Position numbers and translations under genes: made by a program. Below the pieces are notes generated by a model. It ran no database searches. It was not told the DNA's origin and saw only the letters and a list, made by a program, of their open reading frames with translations. Shown one piece after another: positions 23,031-34,552 of a stretch of DNA of 64,000 nucleotides. Position 1 is the first letter of the stretch. Every line of letters starts with the position of its first letter. Source of the DNA: Saccharum officinarum (lineage: Eukaryota; Streptophyta; Magnoliopsida; Poales; Poaceae); contig CM036201.1 of NCBI GenBank assembly GCA_020631735.1, forward strand, positions 79,026,502 to 79,090,501, written 5' to 3'.

Positions 23031-23312
23031 CTCCCTCTACTAGAAAAGATTGTTTTGGGGGAGGAATCCAAAAAAGAATATAATTCTAACATAGTATACC
23101 GAATTAAAATATATTAAATTTAACTTATATATAAAAATATAAATAGATATAATGTCAAATAAGTATCATTAGATTTGTTTGTGATATTTTTTTATAATAT
23201 GCTTAGTTGATGTTATAAATATTGATATTTTTATCTATATATTTGGTCAAACTTTAAACACTTCAACATAAAAAAATCACCTATAATTATAATCTTTTGT
23301 GGACAAAGATAG
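23031..23312. mobile_element. Degenerate Stowaway-like MITE
   Basis: CTCCCTCTACTAGAAAAGAT follows TA at 23029-23030. The right end reversed reads CTATCTTTGTCCACAAAAGA and is followed by TA. AT-rich and weakly symmetric; an older member than the others. Confidence 0.55.
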
Positions 23313-23692
23313 TACTACATACGTAAAGCTCTGGCTACCAAAGCTCAATCACTAACTAAACAACAACACTAATAAATATGATAACCTTGGGTGTGGGCAT
23401 GTGTCAGGAAACCAGACGCGTCCATCCAAAATGCCAACAAATAGAGCCAAGTGCTTGATTGTAAGTCAAACTATAAAATTTAAGATATACAACATCGTTC
23501 TCTTATTTGTCTATAATAAAAAGCCCGTTCATTATTATATGATACTACTATTTTTTTTTTCCTATGTCCCACATCCGCTTTTATATTTCTCCTCACATTC
23601 ACTTGTTATATGGGTCCACTGCTGTCTAAGCCAAACTTTCTCCTTTTTTTTTACTTTTTCTATCCTTCATGTCAGAAAAATGTTAACTTGCT
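23313..23692. other. Intergenic, nothing recognised
   Basis: Ends in a T-rich stretch (23640-23660). No signal is supported. Confidence 0.35.
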
Positions 23693-24138
23693 CTTAGACT
23701 ACCCGCAGTGGGTACTCTAAAGCGATACTCTAAAGCTTTAGAGTATGAATATAGAGTAAAAACTGTTGCATTGTGTACTCTAAAACACTACTTCATCATT
23801 TCTCTTACTCTATATTTAGAGTGATACAGTGTTTACTCTATTGTGGGCAGTGGCGGGCCCCACTAGCTAAACAAAGGAAAAATGTTATAACTCACAAACC
23901 AAAAATCCAAATTAAATTCCGATTGCAGCATTAAATTCGTCTCAATAAATCCTTCAAAACTAGATCACACATGGATATATTTAGATAAAGTGACAAGTGA
24001 GTCCCATAGTGGATAGAGTGGATAGAGGATGATATAGAGGATGGATGGGTGTGAAAGAATTAAGTATAGAGGTGAGAATCTTGCTGACTAGAACGTATAG
24101 ATGATGAATATAGAGATCCATGAGTGCGGATAGCCTTA
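23693..24138 (+). mobile_element. 446-base TIR element, copy A
   Basis: The left end CTTAGACTACCCGCAGTGGG and the reversed right end CTAAGGCTATCCGCACTCAT are inverted repeats. The interior has repeated ACTCTAAA/TTTAGAGTA and GTGGATAGAG words. A second copy in the opposite orientation lies at 26424-26869. Confidence 0.75.
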
Positions 24139-24456
24139 GCCTTGTCAAGCATCTCACCTTATGTCATCTCATTCCTTGCCGTTTCCTGGCTTGTCTGGTG
24201 GGAGAGAGATAGGGATACGGAATTAACGGACATACGGCCACCAGCGCTGCCGCAGGCAGAGACAGGAGTGCACGAGCACGCTCACGTGCGCATCGGATAC
24301 CCGCTGGCCCACCCCCCACCCACCCAACGGTCGTGAGCCGCCCACCGTTCCTCCCTGCGGGCCCCGCGCACTGACGGGGCTGCGGACGCTTTTTATTCAG
24401 GGCCGCACGTAGTACGAATACGAATCCGGCGTGAAAAACGCGGGAACGATGCCTTG
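24139..24456. other. GC-rich intergenic DNA
   Basis: GC-rich from 24230 to 24390 with a C-rich run (CCCACCCCCCACCCACCC). No protein family recognised. Confidence 0.35.
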
Positions 24457-24719
24457 GGCCGTGTTTAGTTCCCCAAATTGGGGAAGACCAAATTACTGTT
24501 CGGCACTGTAGTATTTTGTTTTTATTTGGTAATAATTATCCAAATATTGATTAATTAGGTTCAAAATGTTCATCTCGCAAAGTACAATAAAACTGTGCAA
24601 TTAGTTTTTAATTTCATCTACATTTAGTACTCCATACATGTGCCGGCATTTTGATGTGACGGAGAATCTTCTTTTTGCATAGTGAAATTTGGGGAAATAT
24701 TTGGCATGTAAACAGGGCC
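24457..24719. mobile_element. MITE with GGGCCGTGTTTAGTT termini
   Basis: GGGCCGTGTTTAGTTCCCC at the left; the right end reversed reads GGCCCTGTTTACATGCC. The interior has TTCATCTCGCAAAGTAC and CTACATTTAGTACTCCAT. Same family as the cluster at 21 kb. Confidence 0.7.
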
Positions 24720-24770
24720 TTGGCCGAACGACGCGGAAAACTATGCGCGGGATAACCCAGGTACGCTAGC

Positions 24771-25270
24771 TTCTTTTTTCTTATTCTTCTCATTTCTTTC
24801 TTTTTTTTTCTTTTCTTTTCTTTCTTTTTTATTTCTCTTTCTTTATTTTCGTGCTTTATTTTTATTTATTTATTTTTATTTATTTATTTTTATGTGATTT
24901 TTTATTATTCTTTTCATTTTTTTACATTTTTATGTTTCTTTTATTTCTTTTTCTTTTTCTTTTCTTTTCTTTCCTTTTCTTTATTATTTTTCTTTCCTTT
25001 CTTCAATTTATTCTTTAATTTTGTTTATTTTTTCGTTTCATGTGATTTTTTATTATTCTTTTTATTTTTATATTAATTTTTATTGTTTTTTGCTTTTACT
25101 ATAATTAATTATTATGCTTGTTTTACTTTGTTTTATTTTTATATTTTATTCTTTTTTGTATTTCTTTCTTTTTCCTTTCCTCTTTTGTCCTTATGTTTTT
25201 ATAGTTTTTTATCTTCTATTTTCCTATTTTACCTTCCTTATTTCATGTTTAATTTTTTTATTTTCTATAT
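24771..25270 (+). repeat. 500-base pyrimidine/T-rich low-complexity tract
   Basis: Almost entirely T with C and A, in TTTCTT, TTTATT and TTCTTT words; very few G on this strand. The open frames through it are Phe/Leu/Ser strings caused by composition. Confidence 0.9.
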
Positions 25271-25275
25271 TCCAT

Positions 25276-25736
25276 GAGATGGTATGTACAGATGTGATGA
25301 TCTATTGTGAACTTTGCGATGTTCACGTGGATAGTATAGATGTGATGTTCTATTATGTACTTTGCGATGTTCATGTAGTATATAATGTCATGTTCTATGA
25401 TGTTTTTGTAATGTTTCATGTAGTATACATGTGATGTTCTGTGATGTTTTTTATGCTCACGTGGTATATATGTGATGTTCTATAATGTATTTTTGTGATG
25501 TTCGCGTAGTATACATGTGATGTTCTATGATTTTTTTGTGATGTCCACGTGTTGTACATGTGATATTCTATGATGTTTTTTTTTTTCTGATGTTCACGTA
25601 GTATATATGTGATGTTCACGTAGTATACAGTGATGTTCTTATGATGTATTTTGTGATGTTCACGTTGTATACATATGATGTTCCATGATGTTTTTTGTGA
25701 TATTCGCGTGATACACATGTGATGTTCTATGATGTA
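25276..25736 (+). repeat. Degenerate minisatellite, GTGATGTTCACGTAGTATAC type
   Basis: About ten imperfect units of roughly 45-55 bases built from GTGATGTTCTATGATGTTTT and GTGATGTTCACGTAGTATAC. Units differ in length and by substitutions. It follows the pyrimidine tract directly. Confidence 0.88.
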
Positions 25737-26423
25737 TTTTTAATATTCTATTTTATTTCTTTTATTTTCAAGTTTGCTTTTTTTATTGTGCATATATTTC
25801 ATGGTATATGGAATGTATTATGGTATGTTTCTTATAATGACATGTTTGGTGTTCCATGGTTATTTTGTTGTTTTTTTGTTAAACATACCCTTGCATAGTT
25901 CAAAACATATATATTATTTTCATAAATATTATAATACTATCGCATTAACTTATACTTTGTTCTCCTAGATCTAAAATACTATTGTCTTGAACCGAGAATA
26001 TTTTTCTTGTAAAGACGGAACGTTTTTTTGCTGAACCTAGAACGACGTCCCTATTTAATAAAAGAAAATGTTCTTCCTTCATGTGAAAAATGTTCGATAT
26101 AAAATTCTATCTAAATATATTTATATGGGGTCTTGTTTTGAAGAATTTATTACAAGAAACACGACGGTGCAATCGAAATTTAATTTGGATGTTTATTTTG
26201 TAAACTATAGATTTTTTAAATTCACGACAAACCATGACATCACCGTATTATTTATATATACCTGCATGCACTTGTACGTCCTGGAAGGCGTGCTTCGGCC
26301 GGCGCGTGGACTCGGTCCGAACGCCCGGCCCCTAGCAGCCAAAAACGTCCCTACGCGGATGACGATTGAGCGTCCCGCCGCGTTTACCGGAATCCGTTTC
26401 GGAGCTGACGTGGCAGGATGGGT
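25737..26423. other. Intergenic, nothing recognised
   Basis: AT-rich to 26270, then GC-rich to 26423. A frame at 26068-26556 crosses into the next TIR element and has no recognisable domain. Confidence 0.35.
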
Positions 26424-26869
26424 CAGACTACCCGTACTCATGGACCTCTATATTCATCCTCTATACGTCATAGTCAGCAAGATTATCTCCTCTATACTCA
26501 ATTCTCCCGCACCCATTCATCATCTATATCATCATTTATTCACTCTATCCACTTGAGACCCACTTATCACTTTATCTAAACATATCCATGTATGATCTAG
26601 TTTTGAAGGATTTATTGAGACGAATTTAATGGTGTAATCGAAATTTAATTTGGATTTTTTGGTTTGTGAGTTATAGCATTTTTTCCTTTGTTTAGCTAGT
26701 GGGACCCGTCACTATAGAGTATAGAGTAAGCACTGTATCACTCTAAATATAAAGTAAGAGAAAGAATAGAGTATCATTTTAGAGTACCAGTACATTAGTT
26801 TTTACTCTATATTCATCATACTCGAAAGCTTTAAAGTATCGTTTTAGAGTACTCGCTGCGGATAGTCTC
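26424..26869 (-). mobile_element. 446-base TIR element, copy B, inverted relative to copy A
   Basis: Starts CAGACTACCCGTACTCATGG and ends TCGCTGCGGATAGTCT. Internally it is the reverse complement of 23693-24138 with scattered differences, for example GTGGATAGAGTG against CACTCTATCCAC. The two copies bracket the pyrimidine tract and minisatellite. Confidence 0.75.
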
Positions 26870-26971
26870 AGCGTCGTCCGACTCGGATCGCATGTGGCGG
26901 TGATGATTCCGGACGAGTCAGCGCATCCGTGGACGGCAGCTGGATGCGTGCTTCCATTCATTGGCTACTCT

Positions 26972-27212
26972 GGCCGTGTTCACTTGGCATGCATACCCAA
27001 AATATTTTCTCTTTCACCTATCACATTAAATCTTTAAACGCATGCATGAAACATTAAATGTAGGTAAAAAAATAACTAATTACATAGTTTGTCTGTAAAG
27101 TTCGAGACGAATCTTTTGAGTCTAATTAATTCATGGTTGGACAAATTTTACCAAATAACAACGAAAAGTGCTACAGTAACTTTTCATCCAAATTTTCTCA
27201 ACTAAACACAGC
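26972..27212. mobile_element. MITE with GGCCGTGTTCACTTGG end
   Basis: GGCCGTGTTCACTTGGCA at the left and CTCAACTAAACACAGC at the right. The interior has CGCATGCATGAAACATTAAA, GAGACGAATCTTTTGAGTCT and GTGCTACAGTAAC, hallmarks of the family at 21 kb and 28.3 kb. Confidence 0.65.
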
Positions 27213-28332
27213 CTCTATCTATTATTACCCAAGTAGTAATAGTAGCCATATACTGGTATTGCATTATGCGTGGCATAGAGAATACTCTCGCTTGCACGCC
27301 GCTTGATCGCAACGTCTTGAGATAGACTCTAGAAGGAATTCATCATCAGTCACGCGCATGATTATTAGATTACATTATACTAGTACTGATGATTGATCAC
27401 GCGCCAATGAAAGCTATGGGTTTCTCTCAGTTTCGAAGGGAAAAAAAAAGTCGCACAGAAAACCATCTGTTTTGCTTTTATCCGATGGTAGAGGCATGGT
27501 GGCATGACATTATCAACACCGTGCATGGCTTTCAAATCCAGCTGGTGGACAAGATGTGCGTGACAATAGCGTGCTTTTGATGGTTTTATTTATCCGTGCA
27601 AGTCCGATGACAGATGCTGAGGTGCATACTCATCATAGTCTCATATGTTTAAATATGAGACATATGTATGTGCTATTTTATAGACAAGAATATATGACTA
27701 GTATCTAAAGAAAGATATTTTATTTATCGTTGGTTAGTGCATGAATATACATCCCACTAGGCGTTAACATAGTAGCATGACAAACCGAACTAACATTGGC
27801 AAAGGAACTCCATGAGGTTTCAAAGGGCATGCTCGGTTTCTTCGGCGGCTTGCCTCACCTCGCCTCGCTTGGTCTAACAAGGCTAATCTTGTCGGTCCGA
27901 GGAAGCCAAATTGGCTCATTCCTGAATGGAATCAAGGAAAACCTGGGTGATCTTGTCCACCAAGCAAACACATGGTTTTCTCTAGTCTCTATCTTGGTGA
28001 GTTAAAACAGTAGCCAACAAAGGATCCAAGCATCTCCTGGATTGTATCAACCGCATATATACCTTTATATATATATATTTCCTCAAACATGTAAACACGG
28101 AGTAATTAAAATAGAACTTGCACCTATTGGTCGCCAAGATACTGAAGCATGTATGTAGGACGTTGTTAGGTTAGCCGTTCCAAGCACGGGATGGTTTGTC
28201 AACAATCGATTTGATTACATTACCTTGATCCATAAGAGTTCTAATTCTCCTGCAACTCAGCTTGTACTTCTTGCTGATCTCCGACTCTGACTATTGTCAT
28301 CAAACATTTTTTATTAAAAAAAATTAGAGTAA
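27213..28332. other. Intergenic; one unrecognised frame at 27796-28005
   Basis: No recognised gene. The frame at 27796-28005 (69 residues, MAKELHEVSKGMLGFFGGLP at its start) is fairly GC-balanced and could be a fragment of something coding, but I cannot name a family and no splice context supports it. Confidence 0.35.
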
Positions 28333-28571
28333 GACCTTGTTTACTTCTCCTCCAAATTCTAAATTTTTACACTCTTTCCATCACATCAATCTTTAGACGC
28401 ATGTATGGAGCATTTAATGTAGGTAAAAAAAATAACTAATTACACAATTTGGTTGTAAATCACGAGACGAATCTTTTGAGCCTAATTAGTCCATGATTGA
28501 ACACTAATTGCCAAATACAAACGAAAGTGCTACAGTATCAAAATTACATTTTTTTCATCTAAACACCCCCT
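28333..28571. mobile_element. MITE upstream of the GH36 gene
   Basis: GACCTTGTTTACTTCTCC at the left and CATCTAAACACCCCC at the right. The interior has CGCATGTATGGAGCATTTAA, GAGACGAATCTTTTGAGCCT and GTGCTACAGTATC. It lies about 180 bases upstream of the TATA box and so could affect promoter activity; that effect is only inference. Confidence 0.65.
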
Positions 28572-28752
28572 AAGAACTCAAACTAGTTTCTTCGTGGAAA
28601 AAAGAACTCTAACAAGTTTCCAGTTTAACGCGCGCGCGCAGTGTTACCACAAATTAAAGTTTATAGCGTTCACATGCACCGAAGAGCAACCGAGGGAGGG
28701 GGCCAAGTGCAAAACCTCCCCCGCCTCCGACTCCGTCTCCGAGTCCGAGCGC

Positions 28753-28761
28753 TATATATAA
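28753..28761 (+). promoter_or_regulatory. SIP1: TATA box of the GH36 gene
   Basis: TATATATAA about 100 bases upstream of the ATG at 28862, preceded by a C-rich stretch (CCTCCCCCGCCTCCGACTCC). Position and context fit a plant core promoter, giving a 5' UTR of about 75 bases. Confidence 0.65.
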
Positions 28762-28861
28762 GCAGGGAGAGGAGCCAAGCCAAGCGTCGCCGGACCACAC
28801 AGAGCTCGTCGCCAACTCGGCACAGCGCCTCTGCGGACGCGGATATTCGAATAGAAGGAAG

Positions 28862-31800
28862 ATGACGGTGGGCGCCGGGATCGCCGTCCAGGACGGCAGC
28901 CTCCTGGCGCTGGGTGCCGAGGTCCTGCGGGAGGTGCGCCCCAACGTGCTCGTCACGCCCGCCGCCGGCGGAGGCCTCACCAACGGCGCGTTCCTCGGCG
29001 TCCGCTCCGCACCCGCCGGCAGCCGCAGCGTCTTCCCCGTCGGGAAGCTCCGGTACGGCGCAGCTCTGCACTCTGCTTGTCTTCTGTTTCGGCCTTTGCC
29101 TTTGGGGACGATTCAGATTCACCTCCAATGTTAATGTTAATAATTCCGGACACCACTATTGTCAGAGTGTGCGCCGAGCTATGCATTATAATCAGTTTTA
29201 TATTATATCATCATATATAAAAGGCAGTAGTTTTACCGTAGATGACTGGTAGTTGGTAGTAATTGCTGGGATGCCAAGCTTCAGACGTGCAGTAAAATTC
29301 GACATGTTCCTATCACTGTCGTCAGGGGTAAAACCAAAACTGTAACATTGTTTCCACACATAGTTTTGTTCTTGCTGAAAGGAAAGGATTCTTCAGATGT
29401 ATTGTTTTATTTTTTTAAAAAAGGGAGAAATGATCCCTTGGCTGGCCAAATCGAAATCTGAATTTCCAATACTAGTATACTACTTAGGATCATTAAGATA
29501 AAGGAACCATGAGCTTTGAAAGAATTCTGAAGCCATAGTATTCTGCTCTGCTCTGCTGCAGGGACCAGCGGTTCATGTGCACGTTCCGGTTCAAGATGTG
29601 GTGGATGACGCAGAGGATGGGCTCATCAGGCCGCGACATCCCCTTCGAGACGCAGTTCCTGATCGTTGAAGGCACTGATGGACTGCAGTCCACCGGCGAG
29701 CAGCCTGTCGTGTACACCGTCTTCCTCCCAATACTGGAGGGCTCGTTCCGTGCTGTTCTTCAGGGGAACGCTGACGATGAGCTGGAGATTTGCTTAGAGA
29801 GTGGTAAGTGGGGGTAACAGACACCACTACATATATAATCATCTCTTGTTTGCTTAGTAAATACAGTTGTGTGATGGGGTACATATAATAGTATTCTTTG
29901 CTGTCATGATTCAGGCGATCCAGATGTGGAATCCTTCGAAGGCTCCCATCTGGTCTTTGTTGGCGCCGGATCGGATCCGTTCGATGTCATCACAAATTCA
30001 GTAAAGTAAGTCAATGCCTTCTCTTCCTTACATTGTCCTCTTATTTTAGTCCATTATCATGCTGCATGTTGTGTTTAGCTTCCAAATTTCAATTTCCTCG
30101 CTCACAAAACGACATTGATCAACTTGCTGCAGAGTCGTTGAGAGGCACTTGCAGACGTTTTCTCACAGGGAAAAGAAAAAGGTAGTGAGATGTTGCTTGG
30201 GGAAATGGTATCTTAGGTTTGGGTTGCTTTCTGTTATACAGAGTTCTGAATCTTTCAACTTGCCGCAGATGCCAGACATGCTGAACTGGTTTGGTTGGTG
30301 CACGTGGGATGCGTTCTACACCAATGTCACTGCTCAAGGAGTGAAGGAAGGATTACAGAGGTATTTAGCATCTCACACATTTTCCACAATATCAATACGT
30401 AAGACAATATCAGTATGCTTAACAAATACCAATATACCTACATATATTTTTTTTCAGCTTTGAGAAAGGTGGGGTTTCTCCTAGATTTGTCATAATTGAC
30501 GACGGATGGCAGTCGGTCGCTATGGATCCTGTGGGAATCGCATGCTTATCTGATAACTCAGCCAAGTAAGCAAGCAGTCTAAACATAATAGTATACTTTG
30601 TCAGTCATACTACTTGATTTCTGTACAAAATGTAGAGAGTCAGTTCAGATTCTGAACTTTCTCTGAGAACACCACGACCTGCTGCTTGTTCAGTTAGTCG
30701 CAAAACTAATCACTGTGTAATTACAATCACGTGCGAGCTGTGGGTGTAAGGGCTTCGGTAACCATGGGATTACCGTGGCCAGTTCGTGTTGTAACAATTT
30801 CTTCTCCTGCTTAATGAAAAACGTGCCTAGGCACGATCGCGAAAAAGATTCTAAACTTTCTCTATTATGTCTATTAGCTTTGCAAACAGGTTAACTCACA
30901 TCAAGGAGAACCACAAGTTTCAGAAAAATGGCAGGGAGGGTCACAGGGAAGATGATCCAGCAAAGGGCCTAGCACACATCGTCAATGAAATCAAAGGGAA
31001 ACATGAGCTGAAGTATGACACCATTGGATAAGTTGTTCTTATTCATTTACAGATGTAAAAAAATTGAAAGTTATCTCTCTGACATGTTGTGTCAAACAAC
31101 TCAGGTACGTGTATGTATGGCATGCCATTACCGGATACTGGGGTGGAGTCAGGCCAGGTGTAGTTGGAATGGAGCACTACGAATCAAAGATGCAGCAGCC
31201 TGTGTCATCACCAGGGGTTCAGAAAAACGAGCCCTGTGATGCTTTGGACAGCATAACGACCAATGGAATGGGCCTTGTGAACCCTGAAAGAGTATTCAGT
31301 TTCTACAATGAACTCCACTCGTATCTTGCTTCTGCTGGGATCGACGGGGTCAAGGTAGACGTGCAGAACATCCTTGAGACGCTAGGTGCTGGCCATGGGG
31401 AAGGGTACTGCTGGCTAGAAAGTACCAGCAGGCTCTAGAAGCTTCTGTCGCTAGGAACTTCCCTGACAATGGCATCATATCATGCATGAGCCACAATACA
31501 GACAACTTATACAGGTAATAGATTACGCTGAAATATCTTGAAAGCTTTGTTTTTTAGCAAAATATCTTGAAATTGTGGTTAATCATTCACATGCTATCAC
31601 TACAGTTCAAAAAGGAGCGCGGTGATTAGAGCCTCTGATGATTTCTGGCCGAGAGACCCTGCTTCCCATACCATACACATTGCATCTGTCGCGTATAACA
31701 CAGTCTTTCTTGGAGAATTCATGCAGCCAGATTGGGACATGTTCCATGTGAGCATCATCATCCCTAATTCCTTTTCCTGCTCGCTTTGTTCTGAGTCACT

Positions 31801-32975
31801 CTTGTATGCGCTGACTGCTGACATGCTTTTTGTTTCAAGAGTGTTCATCCGATGGCTGAATACCATGCTGCAGCTCGAGCAGTTGGTGGTTGTGCCATAT
31901 ATGTCAGGTAAATAAATAAAAAAAGAGTCAGGGCAGCAACATTGAGTGGATTACATTGCATTGTGTTGAATTACATGTACTAACTTAGATGTTTATTCTG
32001 CAGTGACAAGCCTGGAAACCATGACTTCAATCTGCTTAAGAAGCTTGTGCTTCCTGATGGATCGATCCTGCGTGCAAAACTCCCTGGGAGACCAACTAGA
32101 GATTGCCTCTTCTCGGATCCCGCAAGGGACGGCAAAAGGTTAATTAGCAGTGGACTTCTAGTTCTATCTGTTCCTATTTACCAATAATTGACTGCTGACA
32201 CGGTGACACCACACTGAAACCATCTGATGCTTTTTATACAGCATTCTCAAGATATGGAACCTGAACGAACACTCTGGTGTCATTGGCGCCTTCAACTGCC
32301 AAGGCGCCGGTTGGTGCCAGGTAGGGAAGAAGAACCTCATCCACGACGAGCAGCCCGGAACAGTGACCGGCGTCATCCGGGCACAGGATGTGGGCTACCT
32401 TGCAAAGGTTGCTGATCACAGCTGGAACGGCGACGTGATCGTGTATTCGCACGTAGGAGGTAAACCCATCATTTTTAATCTCCCTGATGAATGAATCATT
32501 GTCAAGCTAGGACACATAGTCAGTCTCGTGACCTTCTGTTTCATCTTAACAACCCACCTGATCTGTCAGATCAGTGAGAAGCAACCTTTGTGTGTCTTTT
32601 TCAGGGGAGGTGGTGTACCTGCCGAAGAACGCCTCGCTGCCTGTGACGCTGAGATCACGCGAGTACGAGGTGTTCACCGTGGTCCCTCTGAAGCACCTGC
32701 CAAACGGCGTCTCCTTCGCACCGATCGGCCTGGTCGGCATGTTCAACTCCGGTGGCGCGGTGAGGGAGGTGAGGTTCGGTGAGGATGCCGACGTCGAGCT
32801 CAAAGTGCGGGGCTCAGGCACGGTCGGCGCTTATTCCTCGACCAGGCCGAGGAGTGTCGCCATCGATTCGAAGGCGGTTGGTTTTTGCTACGATGACGCC
32901 TGCGGTCTGGTCACCTTTGAGCTTGGTCTCCCTGAACAAGAACTGTACTTGTGGACAGTTTCAGTGGAGTACTGA
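28862..32975 (+). CDS. SIP1: SIP1/raffinose-synthase family GH36 protein, 13 exons, one frameshift
   Basis: Family members act on raffinose-family sugars, either as galactinol-sucrose galactosyltransferase or as alkaline alpha-galactosidase; sequence alone does not decide which. Exons: 28862-29052, 29562-29803, 29915-30005, 30133-30181, 30269-30360, 30458-30565, 30878-31012, 31105-31514, 31606-31747, 31840-31907, 32004-32138, 32242-32459, 32605-32975. All borders are GT-AG and phases agree, giving about 750 codons, the usual length. [17 protein letters not shown] (exon 5) and [10 protein letters not shown] (exon 6) are family blocks. [11 protein letters not shown] (exon 8) carries the nucleophile Asp and [11 protein letters not shown] (exon 9) the acid/base Asp. 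One base is missing in the G run at 31397-31400, shifting the frame to a stop at 31436-31438; downstream exons stay intact. This is either a very recent null allele or a sequence error. No signal peptide is visible, so a cytosolic (or plastid) location is likely. Confidence 0.92.
30665..30845 (+). mobile_element. Short retroposon (5'-truncated LINE or SINE) in intron 6 of the GH36 gene
   Basis: A 181-base segment ends in CGATCGCGAAAAA and is flanked by 18-base direct repeats: AGATTCTGAACTTTCTCT at 30647-30664 and AGATTCTAAACTTTCTCT at 30846-30863 (one mismatch). Long target duplications and an A-rich 3' end are hallmarks of LINE-type insertion. The tail TTAATGAAAAACGTGCC...GATCGCGAAAAA resembles 3' ends of plant L1 elements. 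No A/B boxes were seen, so a truncated LINE is favoured over a SINE. It lies away from both splice sites. Confidence 0.8.
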
Positions 32976-33127
32976 TAGCTGAGAATTCAGATGGCTGGTA
33001 TACGTTTCGATTTATTCAGGGTGTTGTGCCTTGTACTGTGCAAGCTATTCTGTATGCAGAGAAGGTAGCTGAACGCCTGAACCCGCTTGGGAGTAGGGAG
33101 ATGTCATTTCAGCTTGAATCATAGTGT
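32976..33127 (+). other. 3' UTR / flank of the GH36 gene up to the Copia insertion
   Basis: About 150 bases from the stop codon to the left LTR of the first Copia element. The gene's 3' end may therefore lie inside the LTR, or the transcript may end before it. Confidence 0.55.
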
Positions 33128-33570
33128 TGTTGGAATTGATCTCCACCAGTTGGCCCAACGGCCAACTGGGCCCTTGACCTGCGCCCTGATCGGGGGTGCC
33201 CAGCCCATAGATGGCTGGTGGGCCCCTGTCGCGCAGCGCTATAAAGATGAGGTGGGGGCCAGTGGCACAAGTGACGAGGTTCACCGCCGCTCATAGTGAC
33301 CCCACCTAACCCTAATCCGATCCAGAGGTAGCGCTGAAGGCGATGGGAAGCTCCACCGGTGTCTCTGCACTGCGTGCGACTTCGACACCGACACCGTCAT
33401 GGCTACCGCGAGCCTCTCTGCCAACAATCGATGGTCAGCCATACCCGTGCCTCCCTCTCTTATCTATTCTTCTAGATCTCATCAATGTATTATGTTCATC
33501 TACATGTCTGTCCCGAACACAAGTATGTACACCCACTGATCTACACCGTGTATGATCCAATAAGCAAACA
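33128..33570 (+). repeat. Left LTR of the decayed Copia element
   Basis: 443 bases, TG...CA. It contains GCGCTATAAAGATGAGG near 33235, a likely TATA region for element transcription, and ends directly before the tRNA primer site. Confidence 0.92.
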
Positions 33571-34552
33571 ATGGTATCGAGAGCCTGGTCATGGTGTGTG
33601 GATCCAGTTGGGGTAGATTGAAAAAAATCAAAAAGGAAGAATGAATCGAGTTCGGAACTAACCCTAGAAAGGGCAAAACAGAGAAAGGGACGGATTCAAT
33701 CCGGACAGAACTAAGAACCCTAACCCTAACAGGAAGAACACAGGAGGCTCCTACCTATGGCTTACCTCGACTCGACCACCGCCGTCGGGCGGGACAGATC
33801 CCGCCACCGCGCGGGAAGAGACACCGCATCACCGGCTTGCCAGCGCGCGGGGGCCCCGGCCAGCGTGTCCACGCCACCGCGCGGCGTTGTGCCTCGGGCT
33901 CGGGCCAAAGGGCGCCACCGCGGAGCCGCTCGACGGCGCCGCGCGCGGTTTCAGCCGCACGCGTGCGCCGGCGAGGGTTACCCCGGTGGCGCCAACATCT
34001 CTGTCGCAAAGCTCGGTTCCGGTGCCGCCTTCATGTCCGATGGTGGCTGCATGTGCGAGAAAAGCAAGGAGAGAAAGAAAAGAAAGGATAGATACAAGGG
34101 AGCCGCCGCGGAGCCACCTTCTCGCCGCCGCCGGCGGCCACCGCTGCCGCGGGCCGCGCGCCTCGAGTCGCGGCGCAAGAGGAAGGCCGAGCGGGGGAAA
34201 AGAAAAAGGAGAGGGAAAGGGGCTGGCCGGAACTGCTCCGGCGGAGCCACCCGCTAACCGGCGCCGATGGCCACCGCGCCCGTCGCTCGGCTCACCGGCG
34301 GCCACGTCCCCTGTGGCCAAGAGAGAGAAGGGTTTGGGTGAAAGTGTTTTAGGGTTTTCAGTGGAGGCCGACGGCCGCTGGTTTTGATCCGCCGAAGTTG
34401 ACGCCAAGCCGTCGGATTGAGACCAACGGGCGAGATCGGCCGGCGTTTTGGTTGGGCTGAAATCGGCCCAGGCGGGGTCGGGAATTGCCGGCCCAGGCCC
34501 ACGTTGCGGCCTGGGCACGGGGAGCGGCTGCCACCGGGCCGGAATCACGGCT

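Noticed and set aside
25416..25718. 100-residue minus-strand frame
   Set aside because: Translation of the minisatellite; the repeated residues come from the repeated DNA.
27796..28005. 69-residue frame with a leucine-rich end
   Set aside because: Not called as a gene: no recognised family, splice context or promoter; only mentioned in the intergenic entry.
28654..29128. Antisense frames over GH36 exon 1
   Set aside because: Shadows of the real GC-rich exon; splice sites and protein similarity support only the plus strand.
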